A DNA stretch of 64,000 nt from Ipomoea triloba. Its lineage: Eukaryota > Streptophyta > Magnoliopsida > Solanales > Convolvulaceae. Below are positions 49,261 to 61,339 of the stretch, piece by piece. The stretch lies in contig NC_044922.1 in the NCBI RefSeq assembly GCF_003576645.1, forward strand, positions 22,311,438 through 22,375,437, written 5' to 3'. A program made the position numbers and the translations under genes. The notes below the pieces were generated by a model. That model was not told where the DNA came from. It was given only the letters and a program-made list of their open reading frames with translations, and did no database searches. The stretch's first letter is position 1. The number at the start of each line of letters is the position of its first letter.

Positions 49261-50512
49261 ACATAATTAATTTATGACTGAATGCTACTTGCTACACACC
49301 TACTCATATTTTTTAATATTAATTTTTACTCCTTACTCACAGAGTAGTTTGATCCATTCTAATAAAGTGAGCCACAAATTTTATTTATTTTTTTCTTTTT
49401 CTCTTAAAAAATCAATTTTTGTAACATGAATTTTATTCATTTGAAGTTACTTATCATTTTACTTAGGCCATTCACATTCCTGCAATACTTGTAAGTTAAT
49501 AAGTCATGTTGATTCAGTGCATTTTAAGAATGATATAGTGCTTTTTAAGTATGAATTTAGTGCCTTTAAGGAAGATTAAGCATATTATTACTTTTCAATC
49601 ATTACTCCATTCGTGCCTTTTAAAGTACTTATAGCACATAAAGTACATTAAATCGATAGTTCACCACATTCAAAGCCTTATCCATAGGTGAACCTATATT
49701 CATATAGATCTACTAAATGGTTTTGCTTTAAATGTGAGTACGCACATGAATTGGGGAAGTTCCTTGGGGAGGAATACTAGTTCTATGACCCTGGCTAGCT
49801 TAAACATCTTGTTGCTACTAGTGTCCTTGCGATGCTACCCTGTCTAGGGAGTTGATGTCTAACTGAGCTTAATTTGGCCAAGTTTTTTGAGGGTATACTT
49901 GATGATTGCTTATCATGTTTTGGTCAGTGAAAGAGTAGCCACAACATCTTTGGTTTACTGAAATTATACATATTAAGCTTGAATCACATAAAGTTTAGGC
50001 AAGAAACTTGTAGTTAACTTTGCATGACATGGCAAAATTTAGCCTACAACAATCTTGTTGTATTTGTAGGGTTAAGTAGGATGAAATACTAAACTATGAT
50101 CATTATGCGTAAAAATTTAGCCCGTAGAAATTTTTTATGGCATTCGAATATGTCCCTTGCATAACTTACATTGGTAATAACATGCACTTCAATATCTCTC
50201 TTTTGCCTCAAAAATTCTAATAAAGTGTTAATTATTATTCTTAACAACAACTCAACCTGCAACTCAAAACACAATAAATATTGATGTTCCTATGCTTAAC
50301 GACGATAACTGCAAAGATTGTAAAAACTATTTCCCTACACTTAGGGTTGTTAGAGTTGGATTTCGCTATTCTCACTAAGGAGCCTCTACTGTCACTATAG
50401 AAAGTTCTGAGGCAACCAAGGAACTTCAATTCACGCACGGTGGGCAAGATCCAATCAATTATGCGTATTGTTCATTAAGTTTGTTAACCATGCATATTGA
50501 CAAAGTTAAACC
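49261..50512. other. Intergenic, no gene seen
   Basis: AT-rich. A short open stretch near 49725-49765 reads CFKCEYAHELG, faintly like a gag zinc knuckle, but it is interrupted and cannot be supported as a gene. Confidence 0.4.
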
Positions 50513-52440
50513 TGTTGGTCCCAAGGGGATGGGGTACAAGTCTAGAGGGGGGGGGGTGAATAGACTTGTATAAGATTTTGCAAATCTTTTCGACCTCTCG
50601 TGTGTATTGAACTTAGGATGTTTAGGTTCGATACCTCACGAGGTGAAGACAAAGTTTTATGCGCAGCGGAAATATTATCCCCTTTTTGGTTAGCACGAGT
50701 TTGGGTTAGTTCGAGAGGTGTTATTATATGCAGTGCAATCGAGAAGTTAGCGAGAGATAAAAACAGAAAGTAAATGCAAGAGAGATTTTTAAGTGGTTCG
50801 GCCAACCCGCCTACTTCCACTCTTCTTCCAGAAACTCCCTGGAAGGATTGCACTAAAAACTTCCCTTTCTAGTACAATAACGAGCGCTTGAGCTTTGATC
50901 ACCAAGCCCGCCTCAAGCCTCAGGTTTTTCGCCCCGCTTCCAGTTACTCCACCTCTCGAGCACTTGACCTTTGATCACCAAGCCCGCGTCAAGCCTCAGG
51001 TTTCTTTCGCTCGGACAGCAGCCAGGTTACTCCGCCTCTCCTCAGGTTTTTCTCCCCGCTTCCAGTTACTCCACCTCTCGAGCACTTGACCTTTGATCAC
51101 CAAGCCCGCGTCAAGCCTCAGGTTTCTTTCGCTCGGACAGCAGCCAGGTTACTCCGCCTCTCCTCAGGTTTTTCTCCCCGCTTCCAGTTACTCCACCTCT
51201 CGAGCGCTTGACCTTTGATCACCAAGCCCGCGTCAAGCCTCAGGTTTCTTTCGCTCGGACAGCAGCCAGGATACTCCACCTCCCTTGCTTAATCCAAAGC
51301 AAGACGTTGTTGATAGTCACAGTTGAATGTAACAATCTCCAATCTGACCACAAGCTATCGTTGAATCAACTTTGATGTAGAGCAGCTTTGGTCACCTTCT
51401 GGATGTATGACAGTTTAGCTTTGTAACTCTCTTCGAACACTAAGATGTGTTCTCTCGCTGTATTGAATATCAGGATGATATTCCAAGTTAAGCACTTTGC
51501 ACTGGAACGTTTTTATCAGACACCTCTTGTTAACCTTTTTACCTCTTTCACAACCCCTGTTTCTTCTGTGTCTTTACGTCCTTATATATGAGAGTAGAAG
51601 AATAGTTCCGTTGGAGGGAAAACTATTCCGTTTGAAATTGGTCTCCCACGCCGAACATGGGTCTTTGCACAATTTCAGCATTTTTCATGGAGTAGTGGTC
51701 TTGTAACTTGAGCCTTTTGTTTTGTAGTGAATATTCCATATTCCACTTTCTTGAGCTCATGCTTCACTTGCTTCTTTTGGATAAAGTTACTCTTTTTATG
51801 TTCCCATCATTCCTTGTTTGGGGAATCTGACCACTTCAGGATTGGTGCACTTCTTGACCGTTTGTGGTGGAGGTCTGACGTGTCATCCACTTCCGTCCAT
51901 TTTGAAACCTCCCGCTCAGCACCTCTTCAATATTTTATCTCCATGATATTCTTCTTCTCCAAACTTAGAGTATTTTATCTGCACATGTTGACTAACATTC
52001 AGCCTCTTGGAGAAGTGCCGGTTTATCGAGACCATAAAAGATGTCTCGACCACTTGATGTTTCAATCCCATGTATCGAGAGGTCTATCTCTCGAATATTC
52101 TTTACGTCTCGAACTCGATAGGTATATCGAGAGGTCCTTACCTCTCGAACTTGGCTTGTGTCTCGAGACTTAGTTGATGTCTCGTAGACCCTTATTCCTC
52201 CAGAGTTGTCTCGTGCCTGCTTCTGATCTATCTGTTTGCTTACAACACGAAAACTTCTAAGTTGTTCAAACAAGTTTACCTTAAGCTTAAATATTTCCCG
52301 AGTTGAGCTCAAATTACCCGGTTGTATTTTCGCTCTTAGTTTACTTATCGAACTTACATTGTTTTGCCTATGTATCGAGACTTGGGGATTCTTACTTAAC
52401 AGTTGGTATCATCAAAACCTATTACATGATGTTCCTAACA
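50513..52440 (-). repeat. 3' LTR of the Sirevirus-like element
   Basis: On the minus strand begins TGTTAGGAACATC after the purine tract and ends GGGACCAACA. Contains a possible promoter TATATAAG (51588-51581), a 122-bp tandem repeat, and several ACCTCTCGA/TCGAGAGGT motifs. Confidence 0.85.
50955..51285. repeat. 122-bp tandem repeat in the LTR
   Basis: Units start at CTCGAGCACTTGACC (50955), again at 51077, and at 51199 (CTCGAGCGCTTG). The first two are complete and nearly identical; the third is about 87 bp. A related partial unit precedes them at about 50881. Confidence 0.9.
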
Positions 52441-52723
52441 ATTTCCCCCTTTTTGATGATGCCAACACTTATACTTACTTATATGGCTGATTTGAAAAAG
52501 AAAAAGCATTGATTTTATTTTCAGCGCATATGGTAAGTTTGACAACAATTCTACTAAACATGAATAAGTAAACTCACGCAACACCCCCAGCAGAAGATAT
52601 ATGTATTAAGATTAAGGGAATGTTTACATAACAGAGTTTAGTGGAAAAGATTCAAAGAAATAAGACCAAGAACAACATAAGTATCAATACATTGAAATAA
52701 GATGGAGTTTGGACCACGAGAGC

Positions 52724-55700
52724 TTACTTCTTGTTGCCTTTCCTTTTCTTGTTAATGGCTTCTCGTGTCTTGATGGGGTCTTTCGGATTTACCAGGCTTA
52801 AGTATTCATCTGTGACATCTAGATGCCTGTAGTTCCTGTAGGCTTCCCCCACGAACTCACCATCAATTACTCCATCTTTCCACCAAGCAATACATTCTTC
52901 TGGAGACATGTTGCTGTGTGTTGATATTCCAGTGATTTTCAGAAGCTTGAATATCTCTAGAGTCAGAATTTGTTCAGTGTCTTCTCTGTTCCCAAACTTA
53001 AAGTTTGTCATGAGAAGATCTATCTTCCTTTCTTCTTCTGACTGTCGTTCTTGTCTTTTTCTTCTTCTTTCTCTGTCCTCTTCTCTCCTTCTCTCCATTT
53101 CCAGTGTACGCTGGACCCTTAGGTTTTCTGCCTGTTTGGCATCCTCCACTGCTTTGCTCATGATTCTTGGTATTTTTGGAGGTGGTCCAGCTGGTCTTGC
53201 TGCCCTTTTCTTGCCCGTTGTATCCCCCTTCTTTTTTTTCTCTTTATTTTCCCCCTTGTTGGCATCATCAGTACGGGAGAGGAGGGTGGACATACCTTCG
53301 AAAATAGCTTGAAGTTGGGCAGGGACTTGGTTCGACAGGTCATCGAGTATGGCCTTCATCACATCCTGTCGAAGTTCACTGGAATATTGGAAGGCTCGCA
53401 GCTCTGCTCGCATCTCGGCTAATTCAGCCCTCGCACTTGCAGCCTCTGCTCGAGCTACAGCGGCTTCATCAGTGGCTTTCCGTGCTGCATCCTCAGCCCA
53501 TATCGCCTGTTCGAGAAGTTCGGCATGACGGCCTTGGGATTCACTTGTGCCATCAGCAGGCATTGCAGCATTGCGGACCACAGCGAGTATTCTTTCGAGC
53601 TGAGCCATCTTCTGAGATTGATCAGCCATGAATTGACGCACTTCGCCAATGAAGACTTCTTCGGCCTGTTGATCATAGTCAGAAGTAGGAGNNNNNNNNN
53701 NNNNNNNNNNNNNNNNNNNNNNNNNNNNNNNNNNNNNNNNNNNNNNNNNNNNNNNNNNNNNNNNNNNNNNNNNNNNNNNNNNNNNNNNNNNNNNNNNNNN
53801 NNNNNNNNNNNNNNNNNNNNNNNNNNNNNNNNNNNNNNNNNNNNNNNNNNNNNNNNNNNNNNNNNNNNNNNNNNNNNNNNNNNNNNNNNNNNNNNNNNNN
53901 NNNNNNNNNNNNNNNNNNNNNNNNNNNNNNNNNNNNNNNNNNNNNNNNNNNNNNNNNNNNNNNNNNNNNNNNNNNNNNNNNNNNNNNNNNNNNNNNNNNN
54001 NNNNNNNNNNNNNNNNNNNNNNNNNNNNNNNNNNNNNNNNNNNNNNNNNNNNNNNNNNNNNNNNNNNNNNNNNNNNNNNNNNNNNNNNNNNNNNNNNNNN
54101 NNNNNNNNNNNNNNNNNNNNNNNNNNNNNNNNNNNNNNNNNNNNNNNNNNNNNNNNNNNNNNNNNNNNNNNNNNNNNNNNNNNNNNNNNNNNNNNNNNNN
54201 NNNNNNNNNNNNNNNNNNNNNNNNNNNNNNNNNNNNNNNNNNNNNNNNNNNNNNNNNNNNNNNNNNNNNNNNNNNNNNNNNNNNNNNNNNNNNNNNNNNN
54301 NNNNNNNNNNNNNNNNNNNNNNNNNNNNNNNNNNNNNNNNNNNNNNNNNNNNNNNNNNNNNNNNNNNNNNNTCTGGAATATCTATTATCTCAGGAGCAAC
54401 TGGTGCACTCCACCTTTCCCTATTAACCATATCGATGGGAAAGCCTGGGAGTTGGAGCAACAAAATTTCACCCTCTCGAACTGTCTGAGCTTCATCTGTT
54501 GCATTCGAGGGTGTGGACTCAGGTGGTGGCAGTAGTAAGACAGAGTTAGGTGCCACCTCATGTGCTTCAGAGGTCTCGGATTCACCTCTCGAAGCTACCT
54601 GGTCTTCTAGAGCAGATTCACTCACTTGGGACAAGGGGATTGCTGCAGTTGGAGTAGGAGTGTCAGCATCATCTCGAGCAACCCCAGAGGTCTCTCCTGG
54701 ACCTCTCGTGTGTTCTACACTTTGTCCCAAGGATATTGCTGTGGCAAGCCTGATATCCTCTCGAAATTGAGCATCTAGTTCAGGATCTTCTTCAGGCTCG
54801 GCTTCATCTTCTTGTGCATCAACAGCTATGCCCTTTCCTTTGTCAGATCGACCAAGATTACTCCTGATTACTTGCATCTCATGGGCACGGTTTTGAAGCT
54901 CGTCGGCTGGGATTTCAGTGAGATCTAACCAGTTTAGTGCAAATCGTTCCTCAGCCTCCATCTCTGCTGCTCTTGAGATCAATTGATCAAAGGGACCTGT
55001 TCTCTAGTTGATCCAGCGAAGTACTCTAGAGAAGTCGTCCAAACTCGATACATTCTCAACACTTTGATTCAATCGAGATGTGATTTCAGTATTCAGCTCA
55101 TCAGAGTCAGCAGGTAGGATTTCTGTTGCTGATGCACACTCCACAGCTTGTTCAGTTATCTCTCGAACAACCGAGAGATCATGTGTCAACCCATCATTCA
55201 GAAAAGCTTGCACTGGGTTCCTGACCACAGTGCCCTGACCATCAGCAGCCACCACACAGTCTAGATCTTCAGCTGCTGGAATATCTACCTCTCGAACCAC
55301 CTGTCGTGGTTCCTCAACAATACCCTGTACTGGATCACTGATCCCAGTACCTTCAACTTCTCGAGCCTCCTCTTGAGGCAAACCAACAGATTCATCAACA
55401 TCCTCAGCACCATCAACAGCGAGTATATCAACACTTAAAGTTCCTGACAGGGACTTGGTAGGGGGCACTCTCTCAACCTCAGTGGCCAGTGTAGCCTGAG
55501 GTTCCCCCTGGGCTTGTGCCCTGTCCTCAAATGGTACTTGTATAACGGACGGTGTCACCTCTCGAACCTGGGTGACAGCAGCAGTCTTGGTCCTTTTGGC
55601 CTTCCTTTTCAATTCAACCCTCTTGACTAGGGTGTCCAAAAGCTCGTCATCAGAGCGCTTCTCCTTAGCTGGGGCTTTCCTTTTGCCCCTTCCCTTAGGC

Positions 55701-56536
55701 TTTGAGGGTGAAGATGCATCCTTAGCACCTTTTGCCTTAGCTTGAGGTTTCGTTCTACCCATATAGGTATTCCGATGAACCTCTCGCCCTTCCCTCAGTT
55801 CGAAGCCCTTCAGTCTCAATAGAAATTGAACAACAAAGCCAAAACCAACCTTTTTGTAGATTGTCAGGTCGGAGTTGGAAACTGAGCTCTGCACTTGGTG
55901 TTTGAGGCAGTCGAAGATGATGTGAGCCCAGTCCAACTTGTTGTTGTTCCAGATGGCGTGGAGGATTTTCAGAGTGTCCAGATTGACTTCGTCTGTTCCG
56001 GACACCTTGCCGAGGATGAATTTTATGATGAGCTCGGCGGCTAGGGCAAACCTCTCCTTCAAATGAAATCTGCGGAGGGCAGAGGATGCTCTGGGTGGTG
56101 CAGTCTCCAATCGGATTTTGTCCCAAAACTCCTGCTTATCCATGTTGTAGTCCGATAGGTGCTTGACTGCCTCCTCCGACGTAGCAAAGTCGAATGCTGC
56201 TCGTAAATCACCCACAGAGATTGTTATGGCTATTTCGTTGAAGCGGCTTTCAATCTTGCCCTTCGTGACCTTGGCATGAGCGAACCATTCTGTGTAGTCG
56301 AGGTCATGAATGGTTCGGTAGTCATGCGTCATGTACCGCATTAGTCCTGCCTTCTCAAATTTCTTCAAGACTCTCTCCGCCATTGTTGGATTTGGCGAGT
56401 GGGTGATGAAGCCATCTTTGTCAAGGATGCTTCCCGCCTTGACTTGTTTAATCTGAGAGCGTATGTGGTCTAGCTCTCTCTGGTATGCACTGGAGGATGA
56501 AGATGAAGATGAAGAAGATGATGATTCAGACGCCAT
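52724..56536 (-). CDS. Long extra ORF of the Sirevirus-like element (env-like position), one internal stop
   Basis: Two open stretches in the same frame, 56536-55004 (510 codons) and to 52724 (about 750 codons including the gap), are separated only by a TAG at 55006-55004; together about 1,270 codons. It opens MASESSSSSSSSSSSSAYQR. Residues 50-260 form a globular part (MRYMTHDYRTIHDLDYTEWF, then ERFALAAELIIKFILGKVSG) resembling the 'putative plant transposon protein' domain found in many plant retroelement ORFs. Next come basic clusters (KPKGRGKRKAPAKEKR), an acidic Glu/Val-rich middle, Ala/Glu coiled coil, an Arg/Glu-rich helix and a basic C-terminus (KKRKGNKK). No signal peptide or membrane segment was seen, so a true envelope role is not supported; a nuclear or RNA-binding role is a guess. 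A TATA box lies at 56651-56644, 108 nt upstream. 680 Ns (53692-54371) interrupt it. Confidence 0.75.
53692..54371. other. Assembly gap, 680 N
   Basis: Run of Ns inside the long extra ORF. Coding character resumes in the same frame on both sides at this length, which suggests the gap size is a real estimate. Confidence 0.98.
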
Positions 56537-57601
56537 TGAAGAAAGTTTGTGTGTTTTGGAGGGAATGTGTACAGTGTCTAAGGATTTGGGGATTTTGGGT
56601 ATATGGTTTTGAGTTTGAATCCGGGTAAAGAAGAAGGATTTTGCTTTTATATTAGGCGGATTCGGGTTGGATATATGGGTAGGGTTGAGAGTTTGACCCG
56701 TGGAAGGATCCCGGTTGATTTAAAAGATGTGAGAAGTCAGAAATACCCCTGATAACGGTCAGCTTATAAGGTATTTTGGTAAGGGTATTTCGGTAAAGTA
56801 TAGAACGGTTTAAGCTTTGAGACAGTGGAGTATTGATATTTTAAAATAAGCATGCTCCCACTAATCAAGATAATGCCCTTAAGTGCGAAAAACCGTCAGT
56901 AACCGATGACCACGTGGCTAGCATTTATGTCCAAAGATAGCCGTTCCACCTCATATATCCGTTGAGCTTATCAAATTCACCTTTCGAAGGTGAATGATCT
57001 TCCTCATGAGTTTAAGGATCTTCCCCCTGAGTGATTGATCCCTAAACCTCCTTATTCTTCCGTCTTGATCTGGTTAAGGATCTTCCCCCTGAGTGATTGA
57101 TCCCTAACCCTCCTTATTCCTCCATCTTGATCTGGTTAGGGATCTTCCCTTTGATCCCTAACCCTCCTTATTCCTCCTTTCAGAGATATCAGTTTGTTAT
57201 CTTTCGAAGTGACCTCTCGAACTACCCTTCTTCGAGACATAATGTATGTAGACAAACTGATCGGGTGACCTCTCGAACTACCTTTCGAACACAGATTGCG
57301 AGAGAAACAAGTTTGATTCATTTAAAAGATATCACTTGGAACATATCCTTAAGTTCATTTAGTGATTTCCAGATACATTACATATGAATCAATATCCTAT
57401 TAAATTCCCTAGAAACTTTTGTTTGGCCTTGGTCAGCCTAATAGGAATCTATCGTTAAGGCGGGAACTAGCCATCTAAAGTCCTATTTGTCTAATAACAG
57501 AACTGGGGGTGGCTATTCCCTTTTCTTGTTCTTCTCTCCGGAGCTGCTTACTATAGTTGGGAGTGACCATCTTCATCGCTAATCCTCTTAGTGTCTTTGG
57601 A
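56537..57601. other. Non-coding spacer within the Sirevirus-like element
   Basis: Between the small ORF and the long ORF. Contains near-identical short repeats ('gatcttccccctgagtgattgatccctaa' twice at 57010-57115) and two GTGACCTCTCGAACTACC copies (57209 and 57270). No convincing coding sequence. Confidence 0.55.
56644..56651 (-). promoter_or_regulatory. TATA-like box before the long extra ORF
   Basis: TATAAAAG on the minus strand, about 108 nt upstream of the ATG at 56536, in otherwise non-coding sequence. Confidence 0.45.
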
Positions 57602-57970
57602 TTAGTTATGATCACCCCTTTGACTGCTGCTGACCTCAGAAATTCCCATCTGGTCTTCCTCTCTTTTTCCCTTGGTTCTCCATTTGGTTGAGGAAGGCCC
57701 TTTTCCAGAATGTGCAGCAGTAGGAGTCCCTCTTGTGCAAGACTCTCCTCCCGATTCCAGTATCCCATCGTTGTGGATTTCCTCGTATTTGGGGATCCAT
57801 TCACCTTGGATGGGAATAGGATACTTGCTTGGATTATCAGGAAGCTCCGTAATCTGTTCACCCTTCGTTGATTCTGGATAGTTTTCTCCTTGAAAATCTT
57901 TGGACTTGACTGCCGGTTTCTTTCCTCTATAAAAGAATGGAACATCATCTTTTCCTTTCTTTTTCTCCAT
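57602..57970 (-). CDS. Small unknown ORF, 122 aa, downstream of pol
   Basis: Starts MEKKKGKDDVPFFYRGKKP and ends SSSQRGDHN. Lysine- and proline-rich, no recognised domain, no signal peptide. A clear TATAAATA (58016-58009) lies about 40 nt upstream of the ATG, which favours this start over an overlapping frame (57948-57475). Lies between pol and the long ORF, same strand. Could be a remnant of a larger ORF or an accessory protein; function unknown. Confidence 0.45.
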   Translation of the reverse strand: MEKKKGKDDVPFFYRGKKPAVKSKDFQGENYPESTKGEQITELPDNPSKYPIPIQGEWIPKYEEIHNDGILESGGESCTRGTPTAAHSGKGPSSTKWRTKGKREEDQMGISEVSSSQRGDHN

Positions 57971-58008
57971 GGGAAGTTGATGGTATGAACTTCTGAAAGA
58001 AACCCTCT

Positions 58009-58016
58009 TATTTATA
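58009..58016 (-). promoter_or_regulatory. TATA box before the 122-aa ORF
   Basis: TATAAATA preceded by GGGC and followed by AGAGGG, about 40 nt upstream of the ATG at 57970. Confidence 0.5.
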
Positions 58017-58170
58017 GCCCAATAGGGTTACCACTGTTGAGTCACGGGATGCAATATGAATGACCATTCAATGCTTGTGTAACTCCAAAGCTGCCATAAA
58101 GTTGATGAAACCGCCCCTCACATGCGAAACAGTTCATGGCACTAAATACAAGAAGATAAGATTTGACCAT

Positions 58171-61100
58171 TCATCCCAATTCTATCATTCCCAATTCTAA
58201 CCTTAGTTGAGAGAATCTATTTTCACATAACGCTTTTGTGAAAATATCTGCTAGTTGCTCCTCCGTTGCAACATATTCCAAAGTGATGTCCTTTTTCTCA
58301 ACGTGGTCTCGGATGAAGTGATACTTAATGTCAATATGCTTTGTTCTGGAGTGTAACACTGGGTTGTGGGTGATGGCAATAGCACTTGTATTGTCACACA
58401 TAATTTTAACCTCCTTACACTCAACACCATAATCCATTAGCTGTTGCTTCATCCATAAGATCTGAGCACAGCAACTTCCAGCTGCTACATATTCTGCCTC
58501 AGCAGTGCTTGTAGCTATCGAACAACCATGAGACAAGTCTTCCACCTAGAAACTGACATGTCCCTGATGTGCTCTTTCGATCTATCTTACAACCGGCAAA
58601 GTCCGCATCTGAATAACCCATAAGTTCGAAAGATCCACCTTTCGAATACCAGAGCCCAACACTCTGCGTACCCTTTAGATATCTAAGAATCTTTTTGGAT
58701 GCATTTAGGTGACTTTCCTTAGGACTTGCCTGAAATCTAGCACATACACCTACTGCAAAGGATATGTCTGGTCTACTTGCAGTTAAATAAAGAAGAGATC
58801 CGATGATACCTCGATAAGTGGTTTGATCGACCTCTCGACCTTCGCTGTCGACATCGATACGTAGAGAGGTTCCCATAGGTACTTTGACTGAGGATTTCCC
58901 TTCTATGTTGTATTTCCTGAGCAGATCCTTGGTGTATTTCTCCTGGTTGATGAAGATACCTTCCTTAAGCTGTCTCACTTGTAGTCCAAGGAAGTAGTTG
59001 AGCTCTCCCATCATGCTCATCTCGAACTTTCCTTTCATCAAACTGGAGAACTTCTCGCACAAGTCTGGATTGGTGCTACCAAAAATGATATCGTCCACAT
59101 AGATTTGCACCAATAAGATGTGATCCCCGTCCTTAATTCTAAACAATGTTTTGTCCACTAGGCCTTTGGTGAACCCACACTGAAGTAGAAAAGAGGATAA
59201 GGTATCGTACCAAGCTCTTGGAGCTTGTTTTAAGCCGTAGAGTGCCTTCTTCAACTTGTATACTTTGTCAGCTCCTACGTCCTTCAAGAAACCCGGAGGT
59301 TGTTCAACGTACACCTCTTCTTCGAGAAGTCCGTTCAGAAAAGCGCTCTTGACATCCATTTGATATACCTTAAAGTCTTTGAAGGCGGCATATGCGAGAA
59401 AGATGCGTATGGCTTCGAGACGTGCCACTGGAGCGAAGGTTTCATCAAAATCTATTCCTTCCTCCTGACAGTAGCCTTTGGCAACAAGTCTGGCCTTGTT
59501 CCTAACAATAACTCCATCCTCATTCATCTTGTTTCTGAAAACCCACTTTGTACCAATGACATTCTGATGATGAGGTCTCGGAACTAGTTCCCAAACGTCG
59601 TTCCTCTCGAACTGATGAAGTTCCTCTTGCATTGCTTGCACCCAATCTGCGTCGCTTAGAGCCTCATCGATCACCTTAGGCTCTATTTGAGATAGAAAAC
59701 AAGCAAACATGCTTTCTCTGTAAGCTGATCTGGTTCGAACTCTGTCACGTACATCTCCGATCACTTGATCAGCAGGGTGACTTCTCAGCCATCTTAGGTC
59801 GGGTTGCGGCTCCTCAGTTGATACTTCCATTGAAGGTTGAGATATGGGTTGAACATCTATGATCTGGTTTTGATCAACTGAGTCAGGCGCTTTCTTCTTG
59901 GTAGACTCTTCATCATCTGATTCTGACTGGAGTTCTGCTACGTCTCGAACTATCGACTGCTTGCCTTCGAGAGGTAAGTTTGATCTCTCGATAGACTCTG
60001 GCTGATCTTCCTCAGCAGCTTCCGTTGTCTTTGATGGTTGATCTGTTGATGCCCTTTCATCAAAGGTAACATGTATGGACTCTTCAACCACCAAACTCCG
60101 CTTGTTGAAGACTCTGAGTGCTTTGCTTGTCGATGAGTATCCCAGAAATACTCCATCATCTGCCTTTTCTTCAAAAGTTCTTCGTTGAGTCTTCCCATTG
60201 TTGTGAATATAGCATTTGCACCCGAATGAGTGGAAGTGGCTTACATTCGGTTTTCTTCCATTCCACAACTCATATGGAGTCTTTCCAACTCCTTTTACTA
60301 TCAAGGACCGATTTTGGGTGTAGCACGCTGTGTTGATTGCTTCTGCCCAAAATCCTTGTGATATGTTGGCTTGCGAGAGCATGGTCCTTGCGGCTTCTTT
60401 GAGAGTTCTGTTCCTTCTTTCAGCAACCCCGTTTTGTTGAGGTGTTCGAGCAGCTGATAGTTGATGATGAATTCCGTTCTCGTTGCAGTAGCTCTCGATT
60501 ACTTGATTAACGAACTCTCCACCTTGATCTGACCGGATCTTTAGTATCGAGACTTCCTTTTCAACTTGAACTTGTTTCAAGAGATTTGGTAGGGCAATTT
60601 TTGTCTCGCTTTTCTTGGTTAAGAACACGGTCCAAGTGAATCTTGTGTAGTCATCCACTACCACAAGAGTGTACTTCTTTCCCTTTATGCTGGGTGGATC
60701 CACTGGGCCAAATAAGTCCATGTGAAGAAGACTTAATGGTCTAGTGGATGATGTCTCGGCTTTGCTCTTGAAAGAGGATTTGATCTGTTTGCAACGTTGA
60801 CATGCCTCACAGATTTTATCCTTTCGAAACGTCACTTTGGGCAGTCCTTCCACTAAGTTCCTCTTAGTAAGCTTGTTGATAGTCTTGAAGTTCAGATGAC
60901 TAAGCTTACTATGCCAATCCCAGCATAAATCTTCCTTGCTCCTTGCTAGCATACATAGGGATGGTTTTGCAGACCTCCAATCCACTATGTACATGTTTCC
61001 TTTCCTTGCTGCTTCCAAGACGACTTCGAGAGATTCCTCGCTCATAATCTGACATTTGCTTTTGGTGAAGACAACTTTGTGGCCCTTGTCACAGAACTGG

Positions 61101-61339
61101 CTTGTACTAAGGAGATTGAACTTGAGCCCCTCAACGTAGGACACTCCTTTAATAACCAGCTCATTCTTTTGGATTTCACCAACAGCTCTTGTGCGCCCCT
61201 TCTTCTCGTTGTCGCCAAATGTCACCAAGGGACCTTCGATAGGTTGGATGTTCTCAAGCAGTGTTAGATTTCCAGTCATATGTCTCGAACATCCACTGTC
61301 AATGAACCACACGTCCCTGGTGTCCTGCAAGGAAATCAA
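58171..61339 (-). pseudogene. Sirevirus-like pol: protease, integrase, RT, RNase H, with one frame break near the end
   Basis: The frame runs from before 61339 to 58499. Protease [14 protein letters not shown]; pre-integrase [10 protein letters not shown] with a C-X2-C downstream; integrase core HMDLFGPV and [11 protein letters not shown] with [11 protein letters not shown] (near 59095); RNase H with YSDADFAGC. Near 58525 a short deletion in RNase H shifts the frame, and the end ([14 protein letters not shown] to the stop at 58171) continues in the next frame. There is no ATG at the gag-pol junction: pol overlaps the gag stop in the -1 frame, preceded by a splice-acceptor-like TTTCCTTGCAG. 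Expression might use frameshifting or splicing. The catalytic residues upstream of the break look intact. Confidence 0.88.

Noticed and set aside
49721..49770. Zinc-knuckle-like CFKCEYAHELG
   Set aside because: Spacing does not fit C-X2-C-X4-H-X4-C and the frame is broken; too weak to call a gag remnant.
51497..52173. Plus-strand open frames of 69 and 148 codons
   Set aside because: They lie inside the LTR, antisense to the element, with no motif.
53525..54535. Plus-strand open frame across the N gap
   Set aside because: Exists only because Ns carry no stops; the minus strand is the coding strand.
52724..56536. True retroviral envelope protein
   Set aside because: No signal peptide, transmembrane segment or cleavage site was seen; only its position between pol and the LTR is env-like.
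57475..57948. 157-codon minus-strand frame overlapping the 122-aa ORF
   Set aside because: Starts further from the TATA box and overlaps in another frame; neither has homology I know, and the 122-aa frame has the better placed start.
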